From Acididesulfobacillus acetoxydans (GTDB taxonomy: Bacteria > Bacillota > Desulfitobacteriia > Desulfitobacteriales > Desulfitobacteriaceae): 64,000 nucleotides of DNA. The number at the start of each line of letters is the position of its first letter. Within the stretch, counting starts at the first letter, position 1. The position numbers were made by a program, and so were the translations under genes. Of the stretch, positions 27,004 through 36,960 are shown in pieces. The DNA lies in the NCBI RefSeq assembly GCF_900016645.1, contig NZ_CDGJ01000003.1, one strand, 5' to 3'. The notes below the pieces were generated by a model. It worked only from the letters and a program-made list of their open reading frames with translations, did not search any database and had not been told where the DNA came from.

Positions 27004-28494
27004 TCAGTTCGTACCGGCAAAACCGAAATGCTTGACAATGAAACCGTATAAGTCCGTGATCCTGGGGTTTTCCAGGGTCTGCCCCGTCCCCGCGATAATC
27101 ATGGGCACGATTGAGTCTTCCTGTTCCAATGAGCCGTGACTTCCTCCCCCGGGATGGATGGGCCCTCCTTCGGCAAAATACTCATAGCCCGAGCGCGCCG
27201 AGAGGACGATCCGGCTGCCTTTGCGGGCTTCCAAAGAGGAGGAAAGACGGCTGAAGGCATCCGGGTATTGCCCGAACGTAAGCACCCCGTCCGGCCCCAG
27301 TTGAGCGTCCACCACCTCCAGTTTTCCCTCAAAGCCCCAGGTTTGCCCGTAAACATCCCGGTAAGGGCCGCCCGGATAGAAATGGAGCCGCTTTTCCGTG
27401 CCGCCTTGGAGCACCGCGTACTGTTTGTGCCGGGTTTTCCAGGCAATCTGGGCATTGCGCGGATCGCGCGCCAGGATCTCCAGCAGTTGGGGTAATACCC
27501 GCTTCCTCTGTCCCAGGATATAAATAAAGGCCATTCGTTCGTTGGGACAAATGGCTATTTCTTTGGTTTTATCCTCTTCTTTTTCCGTCGCTTTCAGGCG
27601 CTTGAAAGGGCGCAGGGCACGGTCAAGGTCAATCAGGTACTCGTTACCCAAACCCACGGTCGTCTGCGCATGGTCCCCCGTCACGATAATGACATTCTCC
27701 TCCAAGGCCTTTTCCCAGGGTCCCAAGGCATTCAAGACAGCCGCCACTTGCCGGTCGGCGCGCTCGATCGAAGCACCCGTCCGCCACGGACCTTTTTGGT
27801 GGGAGTGCTTATCATTGTCCGGAAAATAAACCATCAAGAAATCGGGCTGCTGTCCCGCTTCGATAATTTGGCTCGCCATCCGTCCCGAATAAATGTCATT
27901 GAAACCGAAGCGATGGAAAATTCCGTTGTGCGGGAAAAAAGGGCGCTTACCCAGGACCGGATGGGTCAGACTGCCCAGAGTCAGGACCTTGGGGCCGCAA
28001 ACTTTCTCCTTATAAAGGCGGAAGCCGGTAGCCAAGGACATGAGCAGGGGAATGCGGGTAATATATTCCTGAACTCCTCTGTGAATAAAAAAGTTAATGT
28101 TGCCGGTCGTCAGCCCTTTTTCCTCCAGCTTCTCGTAAAGGGTGGAGATTTCCGGGCTTAGGTGCTCCTCATTCAGACGTTTGAGCAAATTGCGGATCAC
28201 CCGGTCGGGCCCCAGTTTGAGCAGGCTTTGCCAAGTCGCTCCGTAATCGACGATTTGAGATATTTTTTCGTTATACCAAATAAAGCCCGGAACCTCGTGC
28301 TGATCCGGCGGACGCCCCGTGATGATCGAGCTCATCGCGACCGGCGTCATGGTGGGAAAACAAGACACCACTTTCTGGAAATACTCACCATTGCGGGCCA
28401 GGAATCGCAGCGCCGGCGCGTTGCCCTCCGACAAGGTCCGGCCCAAAATAACGGGGTGGAGAGAGTCTATGACGAACAAGATCAACTTCTTCAC
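27004..28494 (-). CDS. Alkaline phosphatase/phosphodiesterase superfamily protein
   Basis: A type I phosphodiesterase/nucleotide pyrophosphatase-like hydrolase of 496 residues. Metal-binding and nucleophile motifs are visible: FVIDSLHP (first Asp), FPTMTPVAMSSIITGRPP (nucleophile Thr region), DNDKHSHQ and TGDHAQT. No signal peptide or membrane segment is evident, so it is probably cytosolic. I set the start at GTG 28494 (VKKLILFVIDS) with GAGGGAG upstream. It converges with rqcH. The substrate cannot be told from sequence. Confidence 0.85.
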   Translation of the reverse strand: MKKLILFVIDSLHPVILGRTLSEGNAPALRFLARNGEYFQKVVSCFPTMTPVAMSSIITGRPPDQHEVPGFIWYNEKISQIVDYGATWQSLLKLGPDRVIRNLLKRLNEEHLSPEISTLYEKLEEKGLTTGNINFFIHRGVQEYITRIPLLMSLATGFRLYKEKVCGPKVLTLGSLTHPVLGKRPFFPHNGIFHRFGFNDIYSGRMASQIIEAGQQPDFLMVYFPDNDKHSHQKGPWRTGASIERADRQVAAVLNALGPWEKALEENVIIVTGDHAQTTVGLGNEYLIDLDRALRPFKRLKATEKEEDKTKEIAICPNERMAFIYILGQRKRVLPQLLEILARDPRNAQIAWKTRHKQYAVLQGGTEKRLHFYPGGPYRDVYGQTWGFEGKLEVVDAQLGPDGVLTFGQYPDAFSRLSSSLEARKGSRIVLSARSGYEYFAEGGPIHPGGGSHGSLEQEDSIVPMIIAGTGQTLENPRITDLYGFIVKHFGFAGTN

Positions 28495-28637
28495 ATTGCA
28501 CGACTCCCTCTCTCTAAATCCCCCCAGGCCCAAACCCGCCGCCGAAACCATGACCCTCAACTCCGCATTCTCTGTGCTTCAGGCACCCCGCATGACCGGC
28601 TTTGAAGCCAAATCCCCAGATTCCAACATGCGAGAGA

Positions 28638-28666
28638 ATTATATCAAAATGCTATTCAATTGTCAT
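28638..28666 (-). promoter_or_regulatory. Sigma-A type promoter for the phosphatase-family gene
   Basis: On the minus strand ATGACA (28661-28666) and TATAAT (28638-28643) are separated by 17 bases, about 145 bp upstream of the chosen start. It is one of the best promoter matches in the window. Confidence 0.75.
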
Positions 28667-28758
28667 CTTAAAAATCCGCAACGACTCCCCTTTGGCCTCA
28701 GTCCGCAGCGGGGAGCAACGTCCGTGGATGATCATCCGCTGAACCTCCCGGTCCGGTC

Positions 28759-29331
28759 TCAGCGCGGAGTCCGGCTGCCGGGCTTGACACAGGGCAGTCC
28801 CTGGCGGCAGAGGGGACAATCCTCCGCGGGGTAAGTTGCGATTTCCAACTCTACCGCGGCTGTCAGGGGAAGGCCGAAGTCGACCCTGCCCCCGCTGCGG
28901 TCGACTAAAACGCCCACAGCCAACGGCAGGGCGCCGCTTTGCCGCACTTCTTCGATCACTTCACGCACCGATCCCCCTGTCGTAATCACATCTTCGACCA
29001 CCAGGACTTTCTCCTGCGGCGTCAGCTTAAAACCGCGCCTTAAGCGCATAACCCCGTTTTCCCGTTCCGTAAACAGGGCCCTCACACCCAAAGCCCTGGC
29101 CGCTTCGTGAGCCACCAGAATCCCGCCCATGGCCGGTCCGATCACGGTTTCAATCCCCATGTCCCGGAAAGGCCGCACCAACTCTCCGACTAAACGCGCG
29201 GCCAGATGGGGATATTGCAACACTTGGGCACACTGCATATAGCGCCCGCTGTGACGGCCGGAAGTGAGGAGAAAATGCCCCTCCAAGAGCGCCCCGCTCT
29301 CTTTAAAAATGTTTAAAAGCTCTTCTTCCAT
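28759..29331 (-). CDS. pyrE: Orotate phosphoribosyltransferase
   Basis: Joins orotate to PRPP to give OMP. The PRPP loop is VLVVEDVITTGGS, and GHFLLTSGRHSGRYMQC is the conserved substrate-binding start. The C-terminus has CPLCRQGLPCVKPGSR, a cysteine-bearing tail of the PyrE group found in many Clostridia. ATG 29331 follows an AGGTGG box; the frame is open to GTG 29343. It is the last gene of the pyrimidine operon. Confidence 0.96.
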   Translation of the reverse strand: MEEELLNIFKESGALLEGHFLLTSGRHSGRYMQCAQVLQYPHLAARLVGELVRPFRDMGIETVIGPAMGGILVAHEAARALGVRALFTERENGVMRLRRGFKLTPQEKVLVVEDVITTGGSVREVIEEVRQSGALPLAVGVLVDRSGGRVDFGLPLTAAVELEIATYPAEDCPLCRQGLPCVKPGSRTPR

Positions 29332-29351
29332 AGGGTACTCCACCTCTTTCC

Positions 29352-29445
29352 CAATCTTTCAAACAGCGGCTCCGCCTCTTCCCGAATTTTTCATAGGGCC
29401 GCTCCGCCTCTTGCCGATCTTTCATGGGGTTACTCCGCCTCTTCC
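29352..29445. repeat. Three tandem ~31-bp copies of the pyrF 3' end
   Basis: Three units sharing CTCCGCCTCTT and a CTTTCA-like segment lie head to tail. The right-hand unit contains the last codons of pyrF (EEAE and stop); the other two lie in the pyrE-pyrF spacer. Confidence 0.8.
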
Positions 29446-30155
29446 CAAATCTTGGCCAAGGCCTGACGCGGATTTTCCGCCCGGGTGATCGGCCTGCCGA
29501 TGACCAGGTAAGAACTGCCGGCGGCTAAAGCTTCCCTCGGGGTGAGCACCCTGGCTTGATCATCCGGGGCACTCCCGGGCGGACGGATACCGGGTGTCAC
29601 CAGAAGAAAATCCGGCCCCAGGGCCCTGCGCAAAAGGGGTGCTTCCCGCGCGGAGGCAACCACTCCGTCCAATCCCGCCCGCTGGGCCAGGCGAGCCAGG
29701 GCGGCCACCTGTTCTTCCAAGGGAACTTTCACCCCGAGTTCCCGCTGCAGGGCCTCCTCGCTCATGCTCGTCAACACCGTGATGCCCAAAAGCTTGGGCT
29801 TGTATCCTCTCCGCGCGCCCGCCTCATGCAGCGCTTCCGCCGCCCTGGCCATCATCTCATAACCCCCGCTGCAGTGGACATCCAACATCTCGGGCTCCCA
29901 ATTGAGCAAAGCCCGCACCGTGCGCTCCACCGTCGCCGGAATGTCATGCAGTTTCAAGTCCAAAAACACGGGAAAACCCAGTTCTTTCAGTTCGCCTATC
30001 AGCCGGGGGCCCTCGTAAGCGTAAAGTTCAAGGCCCACTTTCGCCCGGCAGCCGCTCCCCGCCAAAGCCCCGGCCATCTGTAAGGCTTCTTTCCTTCCCG
30101 GCAAATCCAAAGCGACAATAATTTTTTCACTCAGCCTGTCGGGCTTGTCAGCCAA
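29430..30155 (-). CDS. pyrF: Orotidine 5'-phosphate decarboxylase
   Basis: Decarboxylates OMP to UMP. The catalytic motif FLDLKLHDIPATV and the phosphate-binding VTPGIRPPG are present. The start is TTG 30155 with an AGGGGG box eight bases upstream, giving 241 residues, normal for the family. Its 3' end is triplicated into the following spacer. Confidence 0.95.
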   Translation of the reverse strand: MADKPDRLSEKIIVALDLPGRKEALQMAGALAGSGCRAKVGLELYAYEGPRLIGELKELGFPVFLDLKLHDIPATVERTVRALLNWEPEMLDVHCSGGYEMMARAAEALHEAGARRGYKPKLLGITVLTSMSEEALQRELGVKVPLEEQVAALARLAQRAGLDGVVASAREAPLLRRALGPDFLLVTPGIRPPGSAPDDQARVLTPREALAAGSSYLVIGRPITRAENPRQALAKIWEEAE

Positions 30156-30192
30156 GGTCTAACCCCCTCTTCTAATTGATCCGCCGCGGTTT

Positions 30193-31179
30193 TCAGCCTC
30201 TGGCGAAGCCCTTATGCGTGCGGCGTGCCAGTTCCGTCTGGGCCAATCCCGTCAACTCTTGCACGGATGAAAATCCCTGCCGGCGGCAATAGCCCTCCAG
30301 TCCCTCTAAGACCTGCAACGGAACCCGCGGGTTCACGAAGTTCCCGCTGCCGATGCTCACCGCACTGGCCCCCGCCAGTAAAAATTCGACCGCATCCTGC
30401 CAGCCCGTGATCCCGCCCATCCCGATGATGGGCAGAGCGACGGCCTGATAAACCTCCCAGACCATGCGCACCGCCACCGGACGTATGGCCGGTCCGGAAA
30501 GCCCGCCGAAAAGATTGCCCAAAACCGGGCGTCTTTGCTCCACATCAATACTCATGCCTAAGAGCGTGTTGATTAAGGAGATGATGTCCGCGCCTCCCCG
30601 TTCTACGGCCCGGGCCAGCTCCCGGATATCTGTCACATTGGGAGAAAGTTTGGCGATGACCGGCAGGTCTGTTTCCCGTCTCACCGCCGCCACCACTTCT
30701 TGCGCGCTTCGCGCATCCGTTCCGAACTGAAGGCCCCCGTGCCTGACATTGGGACAGGATATATTGACCTCTAAAGCGGCTATCCCGGCCTCCCGCCCCA
30801 GGGAACGGGCCAGGAGGGCATAATCCTCGACTGAGAAACCGGAGATATTGACGATGACGGCTGTGGGCAGGTTACGCAGGCGGGGCAGATAGGACTTGAG
30901 GAATTCCTCCAAACCGGGGTTTTCCAAACCCACCGCATTGAGAACTCCCGCCGGGGTTTCCGTCAGCCGCGGCGCCGGGTTGCCCGCACGCGGCTCGGGA
31001 GTAATCCCCTTGACCGCGATACCTCCCCAGGTTTCCACCGGGCAGTACTGTTCATACTCCCGGCCGAAGCCATAAGTGCCGGACGCGGCAATGACGGGGT
31101 TTTTCAAGGTCAGACCCCCCAAGCACACCTCCAGCTCAACCCCGGCCCCCTTGGCTTCCTTCTTCTCATTCGGTAACAT
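30193..31179 (-). CDS. pyrD: Dihydroorotate dehydrogenase B, catalytic subunit
   Basis: Oxidises dihydroorotate to orotate with FMN and passes electrons to PyrK. Typical segments are LKNPVIAASGTYGFG, NISCPNV with the class 1 catalytic cysteine, and IGMGGI. I chose ATG 31179 (MLPNEKKEAKG), preceded by GGGAGGTGG and overlapping the pyrK end by 14 bases. The frame is open to 31269 but that extension lacks family similarity. Confidence 0.95.
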   Translation of the reverse strand: MLPNEKKEAKGAGVELEVCLGGLTLKNPVIAASGTYGFGREYEQYCPVETWGGIAVKGITPEPRAGNPAPRLTETPAGVLNAVGLENPGLEEFLKSYLPRLRNLPTAVIVNISGFSVEDYALLARSLGREAGIAALEVNISCPNVRHGGLQFGTDARSAQEVVAAVRRETDLPVIAKLSPNVTDIRELARAVERGGADIISLINTLLGMSIDVEQRRPVLGNLFGGLSGPAIRPVAVRMVWEVYQAVALPIIGMGGITGWQDAVEFLLAGASAVSIGSGNFVNPRVPLQVLEGLEGYCRRQGFSSVQELTGLAQTELARRTHKGFARG

Positions 31180-32182
31180 CCCAGACCACCTCCCGCCCCG
31201 GAAAAACCGGTCCGTCCTGACAGACTTTGCGTTTGCTCCGGCGGCCCCGCTCATCCCGCACAGTGACACAACAGCCGAGGCAAGCCCCCACGCCGCAAGC
31301 CATGCGTTCTTCCAAAGAAACTTCCACCCTGAATCCGCGCGCCACCCCTAATTCGGCGACAGCCTGCATCATACCCCTCGGCCCGCAGACCGCCCAAGAC
31401 AAATCCCGCGGGGGTTGTCCGGCCGGACAACCCCCGGCGGAACGCTTCCCGCCGGCGCTCTCGACCCCTGCAACTTCTGCCTCCAGGGCTTCGACCCCTG
31501 CGGCTTCTGCCTCCGTGGCTTCGACCCCCGGCGCTGACCGCCGGCTCCCGGCTGCCCGGGCCTCTTCCGCAGACCGCCCGCGCCGGGCAGCCTGAGACTC
31601 TTTTGCCGGACCTGTCTGATTTAATTTTAAATAACCGCCGAGCGGAACCGTCACCGCCCCCTTGTCCCCCAGGCTCCCGTCCATGGTACTCAGATGGAGA
31701 GGAATGCGGAGATCACTCCACTGACCGAGACCGGCACTTTCCAGGAATCCCCGGCTTTCCCCGCCCCAGAAGAGGCGAACCTCTAAACCTCTGGCCAAAC
31801 CGGCTTGAGCCAGGGCGTAGAGCGGAAAAATCCCGATTCCTCCCGCCACCAGCCATAGTTCGCCCTTTTCGGGCAGGCTGAATCCGTTGCCCAAAGGGCC
31901 CAAGACGTCGAGCCTCTCGCCGGGCTGCCTTTGCGCCAGCGCCTCTGTTCCCCTTCCCCGCACCCGGTAAAGCACTGTGACTTCCTCCCGGGCACGATCG
32001 ATGGCGGCAATGCTCAAAGGGCGTCTGAGCAGCGGTTCCAGCCGGTCGCTCACCCGCACGTGCAAAAACTGCCCCGGACGGGCTGTGGCGGCCGCACTGC
32101 CGCGCAGGACCAGGCGTCTCAGTCCCTCCGCCGGGTCGCCCAGACTTCCGTGGCTGACGATTTCCTCATAACAAAGTGGCAT
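31166..32182 (-). CDS. pyrK: Dihydroorotate dehydrogenase electron transfer subunit with a ~70-residue insertion
   Basis: FAD and 2Fe-2S subunit that passes electrons from PyrD to NAD. Flavin- and NAD-binding parts are seen in RRPLSIAAID and LVAGGIGIFPL; the cluster cysteines are Cys296, 301, 304 and 321. At 338 residues it is about 70 longer than usual. Residues about 188-257 are Ala/Glu/Gly-rich with the repeat GVEATEAEAA, GVEALEAEVA, GVESA, placed just before LSWAVCGP. The matching DNA (31412-31621) has tandem units of about 30 bp. The insertion sits between the NAD-binding strands, probably in a loop. Confidence 0.93.
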   Translation of the reverse strand: MPLCYEEIVSHGSLGDPAEGLRRLVLRGSAAATARPGQFLHVRVSDRLEPLLRRPLSIAAIDRAREEVTVLYRVRGRGTEALAQRQPGERLDVLGPLGNGFSLPEKGELWLVAGGIGIFPLYALAQAGLARGLEVRLFWGGESRGFLESAGLGQWSDLRIPLHLSTMDGSLGDKGAVTVPLGGYLKLNQTGPAKESQAARRGRSAEEARAAGSRRSAPGVEATEAEAAGVEALEAEVAGVESAGGKRSAGGCPAGQPPRDLSWAVCGPRGMMQAVAELGVARGFRVEVSLEERMACGVGACLGCCVTVRDERGRRSKRKVCQDGPVFPGREVVWDVTE

Positions 32183-32460
32183 AAGACCCTCTCCTCTCCT
32201 TTCCTCACCCGCGTCTTCTCATGCGGCATCCGGCTTCTCCTTTCGCTCCTCGCTTCAGGGCGAGTGCCGCTGCCGGCATCCGCCTTTAGCCCCCGTTGCC
32301 GGCCGAGCCGCCTGCGAGCCCTCTCTGACCCGGACCCTGCATCTCCCCACAGCCAAAGCCGGGAGCTTTACGACTAAGCTTTTTCGTCATATACGCCGAC
32401 CGGCGTACTAGTTGGGGGCAACCGGTAAACGGCTCGCGGCAAATCTTTTCGGTCACCGGC

Positions 32461-35400
32461 CTAAGCCAAAGGAAACAGGCTCGGGGAAACGGTCTCCATC
32501 ACGTGCAGCCAGGCCGCCGCCGTATCCAGACTGGTAAAACAGGGAATGCCGCACTCCACCGCCGTCCGGCGGATGGCAAAACCGTCGCTGGCCTGAACCC
32601 GGCCATGGGTCGTGGTATTGAATACCGTTTGAATCTGCCCCGCCCGAATCCCGTCCACAATTTCGCTTGAGCCCTGATGCAGCTTGGCTATCCTGTCCAC
32701 CGTCAAGCCGGTCCTTGCTAAAACCCGGGCCGTCCCTTCCGTGGCCAAGATGCGAAAACCAAGTTTGACCAGCCGGCGTACCAGCGCGCTCCCCTCTTCT
32801 TTGTCCCGGTCCGCCAGGGTCACCAAAACCGTGCCATGGTCCCGCATGGATATGCCCGCCCCCAGCAGCGCCTTATAAAGGGCTTTTTCATACGTCCTGT
32901 CCACTCCCATCACTTCCCCGGTGGATTTCATCTCGGGCCCCAGGGAGGGTTCGACCAGGTGCAGCTTGGAAAACGAGAACACGGGAGCTTTCACCGCCCA
33001 GAGGCTGCCTGCCGGATGCAAGCCCTGCGGCCAATCCATCTCCCGCAGACGATGCCCGCAAATCACTTGGGTCGCCAAGTCCACCACCGGCACACCCGTG
33101 ACTTTGCTCAGGAAGGGCACCGTCCGGCTGGAGCGCGGGTTAGCCTCCAAGACGTAAACCTCCTCCCGGTAGATGACGTACTGAACATTGAGCAGCCCCT
33201 TGATGCGCAGAGCCCGGGCCAAAGCCACAGTCAGGTCCGCCACACGTTTTTGCGTTTCCTCACTGAGCGTCAGCGGCGGACAGACGGCGATGGAATCCCC
33301 GGAATGGACCCCGGCCCGTTCCAGATGCTCCATAATTCCCGGAATGCTGACCCCGTCACCATCGGAAACGGCATCCACTTCCACCTCTTTCCCCAGCAGA
33401 TAGTGGTCAAGCCAGACCTCTTGCCCCGGGAAATCCGTCAAGGCCCGCTCCACCACGGCGCGCAATTCTTCGGGTTCGTAGATGATCTCCATGGCCCGTC
33501 CGCCCAAGACATATGAAGGGCGAACGATCAAGGGATACCCGATCTCCGCGGCAACCCTCTCCGCCTCAGCCGGGTCGGAGACACAGCCCCCCTTTGGCCG
33601 CTTGGCTCCCAGAGCCTGCAAGACCCGGTCAAAATGCCCCCGCTCCTCGGCCCGATCAATGTCCGCCGCCGCCGTCCCCAGGATGGGGTAACCCCGCTTC
33701 TCCAGCGCCCCGGCCAAACCGATGGCCGTCTGTCCCCCAAACTGCACAATGACTCCCTCCGGTTTTTCCTTGTCCAGCACGGCGGAAACGTCTTCCAGGG
33801 TCAGGGGTTCAAAATATAGCCTGTCGGCCGTATCAAAATCCGTGGAAACCGTCTCCGGATTATTATTAATGATGATGCTCTCGATCCCCAGCCGGCGCAA
33901 AGCCAGAACCGCGTGGACGGAACAGTAGTCAAACTCGATCCCCTGCCCGATGCGAATCGGGCCGGAACCCAAAACCACGATCTTGCGCCTGGCGGAAGTT
34001 TCCCCCTCATCCTCTCCCTCGTAGCCGGAGTAAAAATAGGGAGTCACCGCTTCGAATTCTCCGGCACAGGTGTCCACCATTTTGAAATCCGGCACTATCC
34101 CCTCCCGCCGCCGCAGGCCGTAGACTTCTTCCTCACTCCAACGCCAGAGCCGGGCGATCTCCCGGTCGGCAAATCCTAACCCTTTAGCCCGGCGCAAAAG
34201 CTCGGTGTCCCCCGGTGCCTTGGCCAGCCCCCGCGCCGACTCGACGATACGCCGCAGCGCCGTCAGAAAATACGGATTCCAACCGCTGAGAGCGGCGATT
34301 TTTTCCACTGTCCAGCCTCGTCTCAAACCCTCGGCAAAACTGAAAAGCAAGCGGTCATCCGGCCGGCGGCAACGGGCTGCCAGTTCCTCATCCGCTAGCT
34401 TCTCCAGCTCCTCCGTCAAAATCCCGTAAGCCCCCGTCTCCAAAGAACGCACCGCCTTCTGAAGAGCGGTTTCCAAATTGCGTCCCAACCCCATAACTTC
34501 GCCGGTCGCTTTCATTTGCGTGCCCAGTTCCCGGTCCGCGTCCGAGAATTTGTCGAAAGGCCAGCGCGGAATCTTGATGACGACATAATCCAAAGCCGGT
34601 TCAAAACAAGCCGAGGTTTTTCCGGTCACGGCGTTGGTCAGTTCCGGCAGGGAGTAACCCAGGGCGATCTTGGCCGCCACTTTGGCGATGGGATAACCCG
34701 TCGCTTTGGACGCGAGAGCGCTGGAACGGCTGAGGCGCGGGTTCACTTCGATCACCATATATTCCGCCCGCTCGGGATGCAGGGCAAACTGTACATTACA
34801 TCCGCCTTCAATCCCCAAAGCCTCAACAATGCGGCGGGCGGAACTGCGCAGCATCTGAACCTCCCTATCCGTCAGGGTCTGGCAGGGAGCCACGACGATG
34901 CTGTCTCCCGTATGCACCCCGACAGGATCCAGGTTCTCCATGTGGCACACGGTAATACAATTACCGCCGCCATCCCGCAGGACCTCGTACTCGATCTCCT
35001 TCCAACCCGCCACACTACGCTCAACCAGGATTTGCCCGATCAGACTGGCTTGGAGTCCGCTCAGCGCATAACGCTCCAACTCCTCTTCCGTCTCGGCAAT
35101 TCCCCCGCCGGTCCCGCCCAGCGTAAAGGCCGGCCTTACGATCAGGGGGAAGCCTGTCTTTTTGCCGAAAGCCAAGGCCTCTTCGGCGCTGGTCACGATC
35201 GCGCTCGCGGGCACCGGTTCTCCGATGGACTGCATAAGAGTGCGGAAACTCTGACGATCCTCGGCTTGGCGGATACTCTCCAGAGAAGTCCCGAGCAACG
35301 TCACTCCGCAGCGTTGCAGCACTCCGGCTTCGGCCAGCTGAAAAGCCAGATTGAGGCCCGTTTGTCCGCCCATCGTGGGAATAAGCCCATCCGGGCGTTC

Positions 35401-35637
35401 CCGCTCCAGGATCCGCTCTAAAAACCCGACCGTCAGCGGTTCCATGTAGACCCTGTCCGCCACTTCGCGGTCGGTCATAATAGTCGCCGGGTTGGAATTG
35501 ACCAGGATAACTTCTACCCCTTCCTCCCGCAAAGCCCGGCAGGCCTGAGTTCCCGCGTAGTCGAACTCCGCCGCTTGTCCGATGACGATAGGGCCGGAGC
35601 CGATCACCACTACTTTCTTCCAGTCTTTCTTTGGCAC
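32461..35637 (-). CDS. carB: Carbamoyl phosphate synthase large subunit
   Basis: A 1058-residue synthase making carbamoyl phosphate from bicarbonate, ATP and ammonia supplied by CarA. The two homologous ATP-grasp halves start at VVVIGSGPIVIGQAAEFDY and IVVLGSGPIRIGQGIEFDY; an MGS-like allosteric domain closes the C-terminus. The start is GTG 35637 with AGGAGG upstream. Full length, no insertions visible. Confidence 0.97.
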   Translation of the reverse strand: MPKKDWKKVVVIGSGPIVIGQAAEFDYAGTQACRALREEGVEVILVNSNPATIMTDREVADRVYMEPLTVGFLERILERERPDGLIPTMGGQTGLNLAFQLAEAGVLQRCGVTLLGTSLESIRQAEDRQSFRTLMQSIGEPVPASAIVTSAEEALAFGKKTGFPLIVRPAFTLGGTGGGIAETEEELERYALSGLQASLIGQILVERSVAGWKEIEYEVLRDGGGNCITVCHMENLDPVGVHTGDSIVVAPCQTLTDREVQMLRSSARRIVEALGIEGGCNVQFALHPERAEYMVIEVNPRLSRSSALASKATGYPIAKVAAKIALGYSLPELTNAVTGKTSACFEPALDYVVIKIPRWPFDKFSDADRELGTQMKATGEVMGLGRNLETALQKAVRSLETGAYGILTEELEKLADEELAARCRRPDDRLLFSFAEGLRRGWTVEKIAALSGWNPYFLTALRRIVESARGLAKAPGDTELLRRAKGLGFADREIARLWRWSEEEVYGLRRREGIVPDFKMVDTCAGEFEAVTPYFYSGYEGEDEGETSARRKIVVLGSGPIRIGQGIEFDYCSVHAVLALRRLGIESIIINNNPETVSTDFDTADRLYFEPLTLEDVSAVLDKEKPEGVIVQFGGQTAIGLAGALEKRGYPILGTAAADIDRAEERGHFDRVLQALGAKRPKGGCVSDPAEAERVAAEIGYPLIVRPSYVLGGRAMEIIYEPEELRAVVERALTDFPGQEVWLDHYLLGKEVEVDAVSDGDGVSIPGIMEHLERAGVHSGDSIAVCPPLTLSEETQKRVADLTVALARALRIKGLLNVQYVIYREEVYVLEANPRSSRTVPFLSKVTGVPVVDLATQVICGHRLREMDWPQGLHPAGSLWAVKAPVFSFSKLHLVEPSLGPEMKSTGEVMGVDRTYEKALYKALLGAGISMRDHGTVLVTLADRDKEEGSALVRRLVKLGFRILATEGTARVLARTGLTVDRIAKLHQGSSEIVDGIRAGQIQTVFNTTTHGRVQASDGFAIRRTAVECGIPCFTSLDTAAAWLHVMETVSPSLFPLA

Positions 35638-35741
35638 CGCTTTAAACCTCCTACCGGGATATTCCTAACCCCAACACAAACAACCGAATATCAGGGATTG
35701 ACAACCTTTTCTTCCGTACCTGCCCCTGCCCGACAGTGATA

Positions 35742-36920
35742 TTAAGCCATCTGCACTGCCGGCAAAGGCGCGTCAGGGGAATGTCCCCGCCCGCTCAAGA
35801 GCTCGGCAAAACGCTCAAAGACAGCCTGGTTCTCTTCCGGGCCGGGTGCTCCTTCCGGATGGTACTGCACGCTGATGATCGGATAGTCCCGGTGTTCCAT
35901 CCCTTCCACCGTGCCGTCGTTCAGGTTCTTGAGCACCGCCTGAAAACCCGTACCCTTCAATGAGCCCTCCTCGACCGCGTAGCCGTGATTCTGGGAAGTC
36001 ATCGTCGTCCTCAGCGTCCGCACATCCTGAACCGGGTGATTGGCTCCCCGGTGTCCGAAAGGCAATTTGTACGTTGTTCCTCCCGCCGCCAAGGCTAGAA
36101 GCTGGTGCCCGAGACAGATACCCAAAATGGGCAAGCGCGGCAGCAGCACCCGGATGTTCTTGACAATTTCCGGCAGCTCTCCGGGGTCCCCGGGGCCGTT
36201 AGTCAGAACCAGTCCCGCCGGGTGGCAATCCAGGATCTCCCCGGCCTCCGTCCAAGCCGGAAACACTTTAATCCGAAACCCTCTGCGGCTGAGTTCCCTG
36301 AGAATATTGCGCTTGGCGCCAAAGTCCAGCACGGCCAGGAGCTCTCCCGGCCCGGGAATCTCGTAGGCCTCCCGGATGCAGGCCCGGTAAACCCAGTGCC
36401 GGCCGGCAGTGCTTTCCCCTTCAAACCGGCCCGAGAAACTCCCGGAATCCGAGCAGTTTCCACTCTGCCGCCGGCCTGAGAGATTCCCGCCCCAATACTC
36501 CAGCCCTTCTTCGGCCCTCATGGCTAAAACCCCCGGAAGAGTGCCGTACCGGCGGATGTGCCGCGTCAGGGCCCGGGTGTCTGCCCCCTTCAGGCCCCAG
36601 ATCCCGCGCCGGGAGCAGAAATCGGCCAGGGAACGGTCCGCGTGCAAGCTCCCTTCACCCCCGCAAAGTTCGCGCACCACCAGACCCCGCAGGAGGATCC
36701 TTTCCGCCTCGCTTTCTTCATCATGCCAGCCGTAGTTCCCGATCTGCGGCTGGGTCAAAACCAATATTTGCCCGGCATAGGATAGATCCGTGACCATCTC
36801 CTGATAACCGCTCATCGAAGTATTGAACACGACTTCTCCCGCCCGCACTCCTTGAGCAGGCCAGGCTCCGAAAGCTTCTCCTTTAAAGACCACGCCGTCC
36901 CGCAAAATCAGATATGCCAT
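35742..36920 (-). CDS. carA: Carbamoyl phosphate synthase small subunit
   Basis: Glutamine amidotransferase subunit. The class I triad is Cys269 (GICLGHQ), His354 and Glu356 (QYHPEGAPGP). Residues about 145-173 form a Ser/Gly/Arg-rich stretch between the N-terminal CarA domain and the start of the amidotransferase half, a shorter version of the insertions seen in other genes here. GGGAGG precedes ATG 36920. Confidence 0.96.
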   Translation of the reverse strand: MAYLILRDGVVFKGEAFGAWPAQGVRAGEVVFNTSMSGYQEMVTDLSYAGQILVLTQPQIGNYGWHDEESEAERILLRGLVVRELCGGEGSLHADRSLADFCSRRGIWGLKGADTRALTRHIRRYGTLPGVLAMRAEEGLEYWGGNLSGRRQSGNCSDSGSFSGRFEGESTAGRHWVYRACIREAYEIPGPGELLAVLDFGAKRNILRELSRRGFRIKVFPAWTEAGEILDCHPAGLVLTNGPGDPGELPEIVKNIRVLLPRLPILGICLGHQLLALAAGGTTYKLPFGHRGANHPVQDVRTLRTTMTSQNHGYAVEEGSLKGTGFQAVLKNLNDGTVEGMEHRDYPIISVQYHPEGAPGPEENQAVFERFAELLSGRGHSPDAPLPAVQMA

Positions 36921-36960
36921 TCCTTAAATCCTCCCGCGTCCTTCTTCCCCGGCATCCTTC

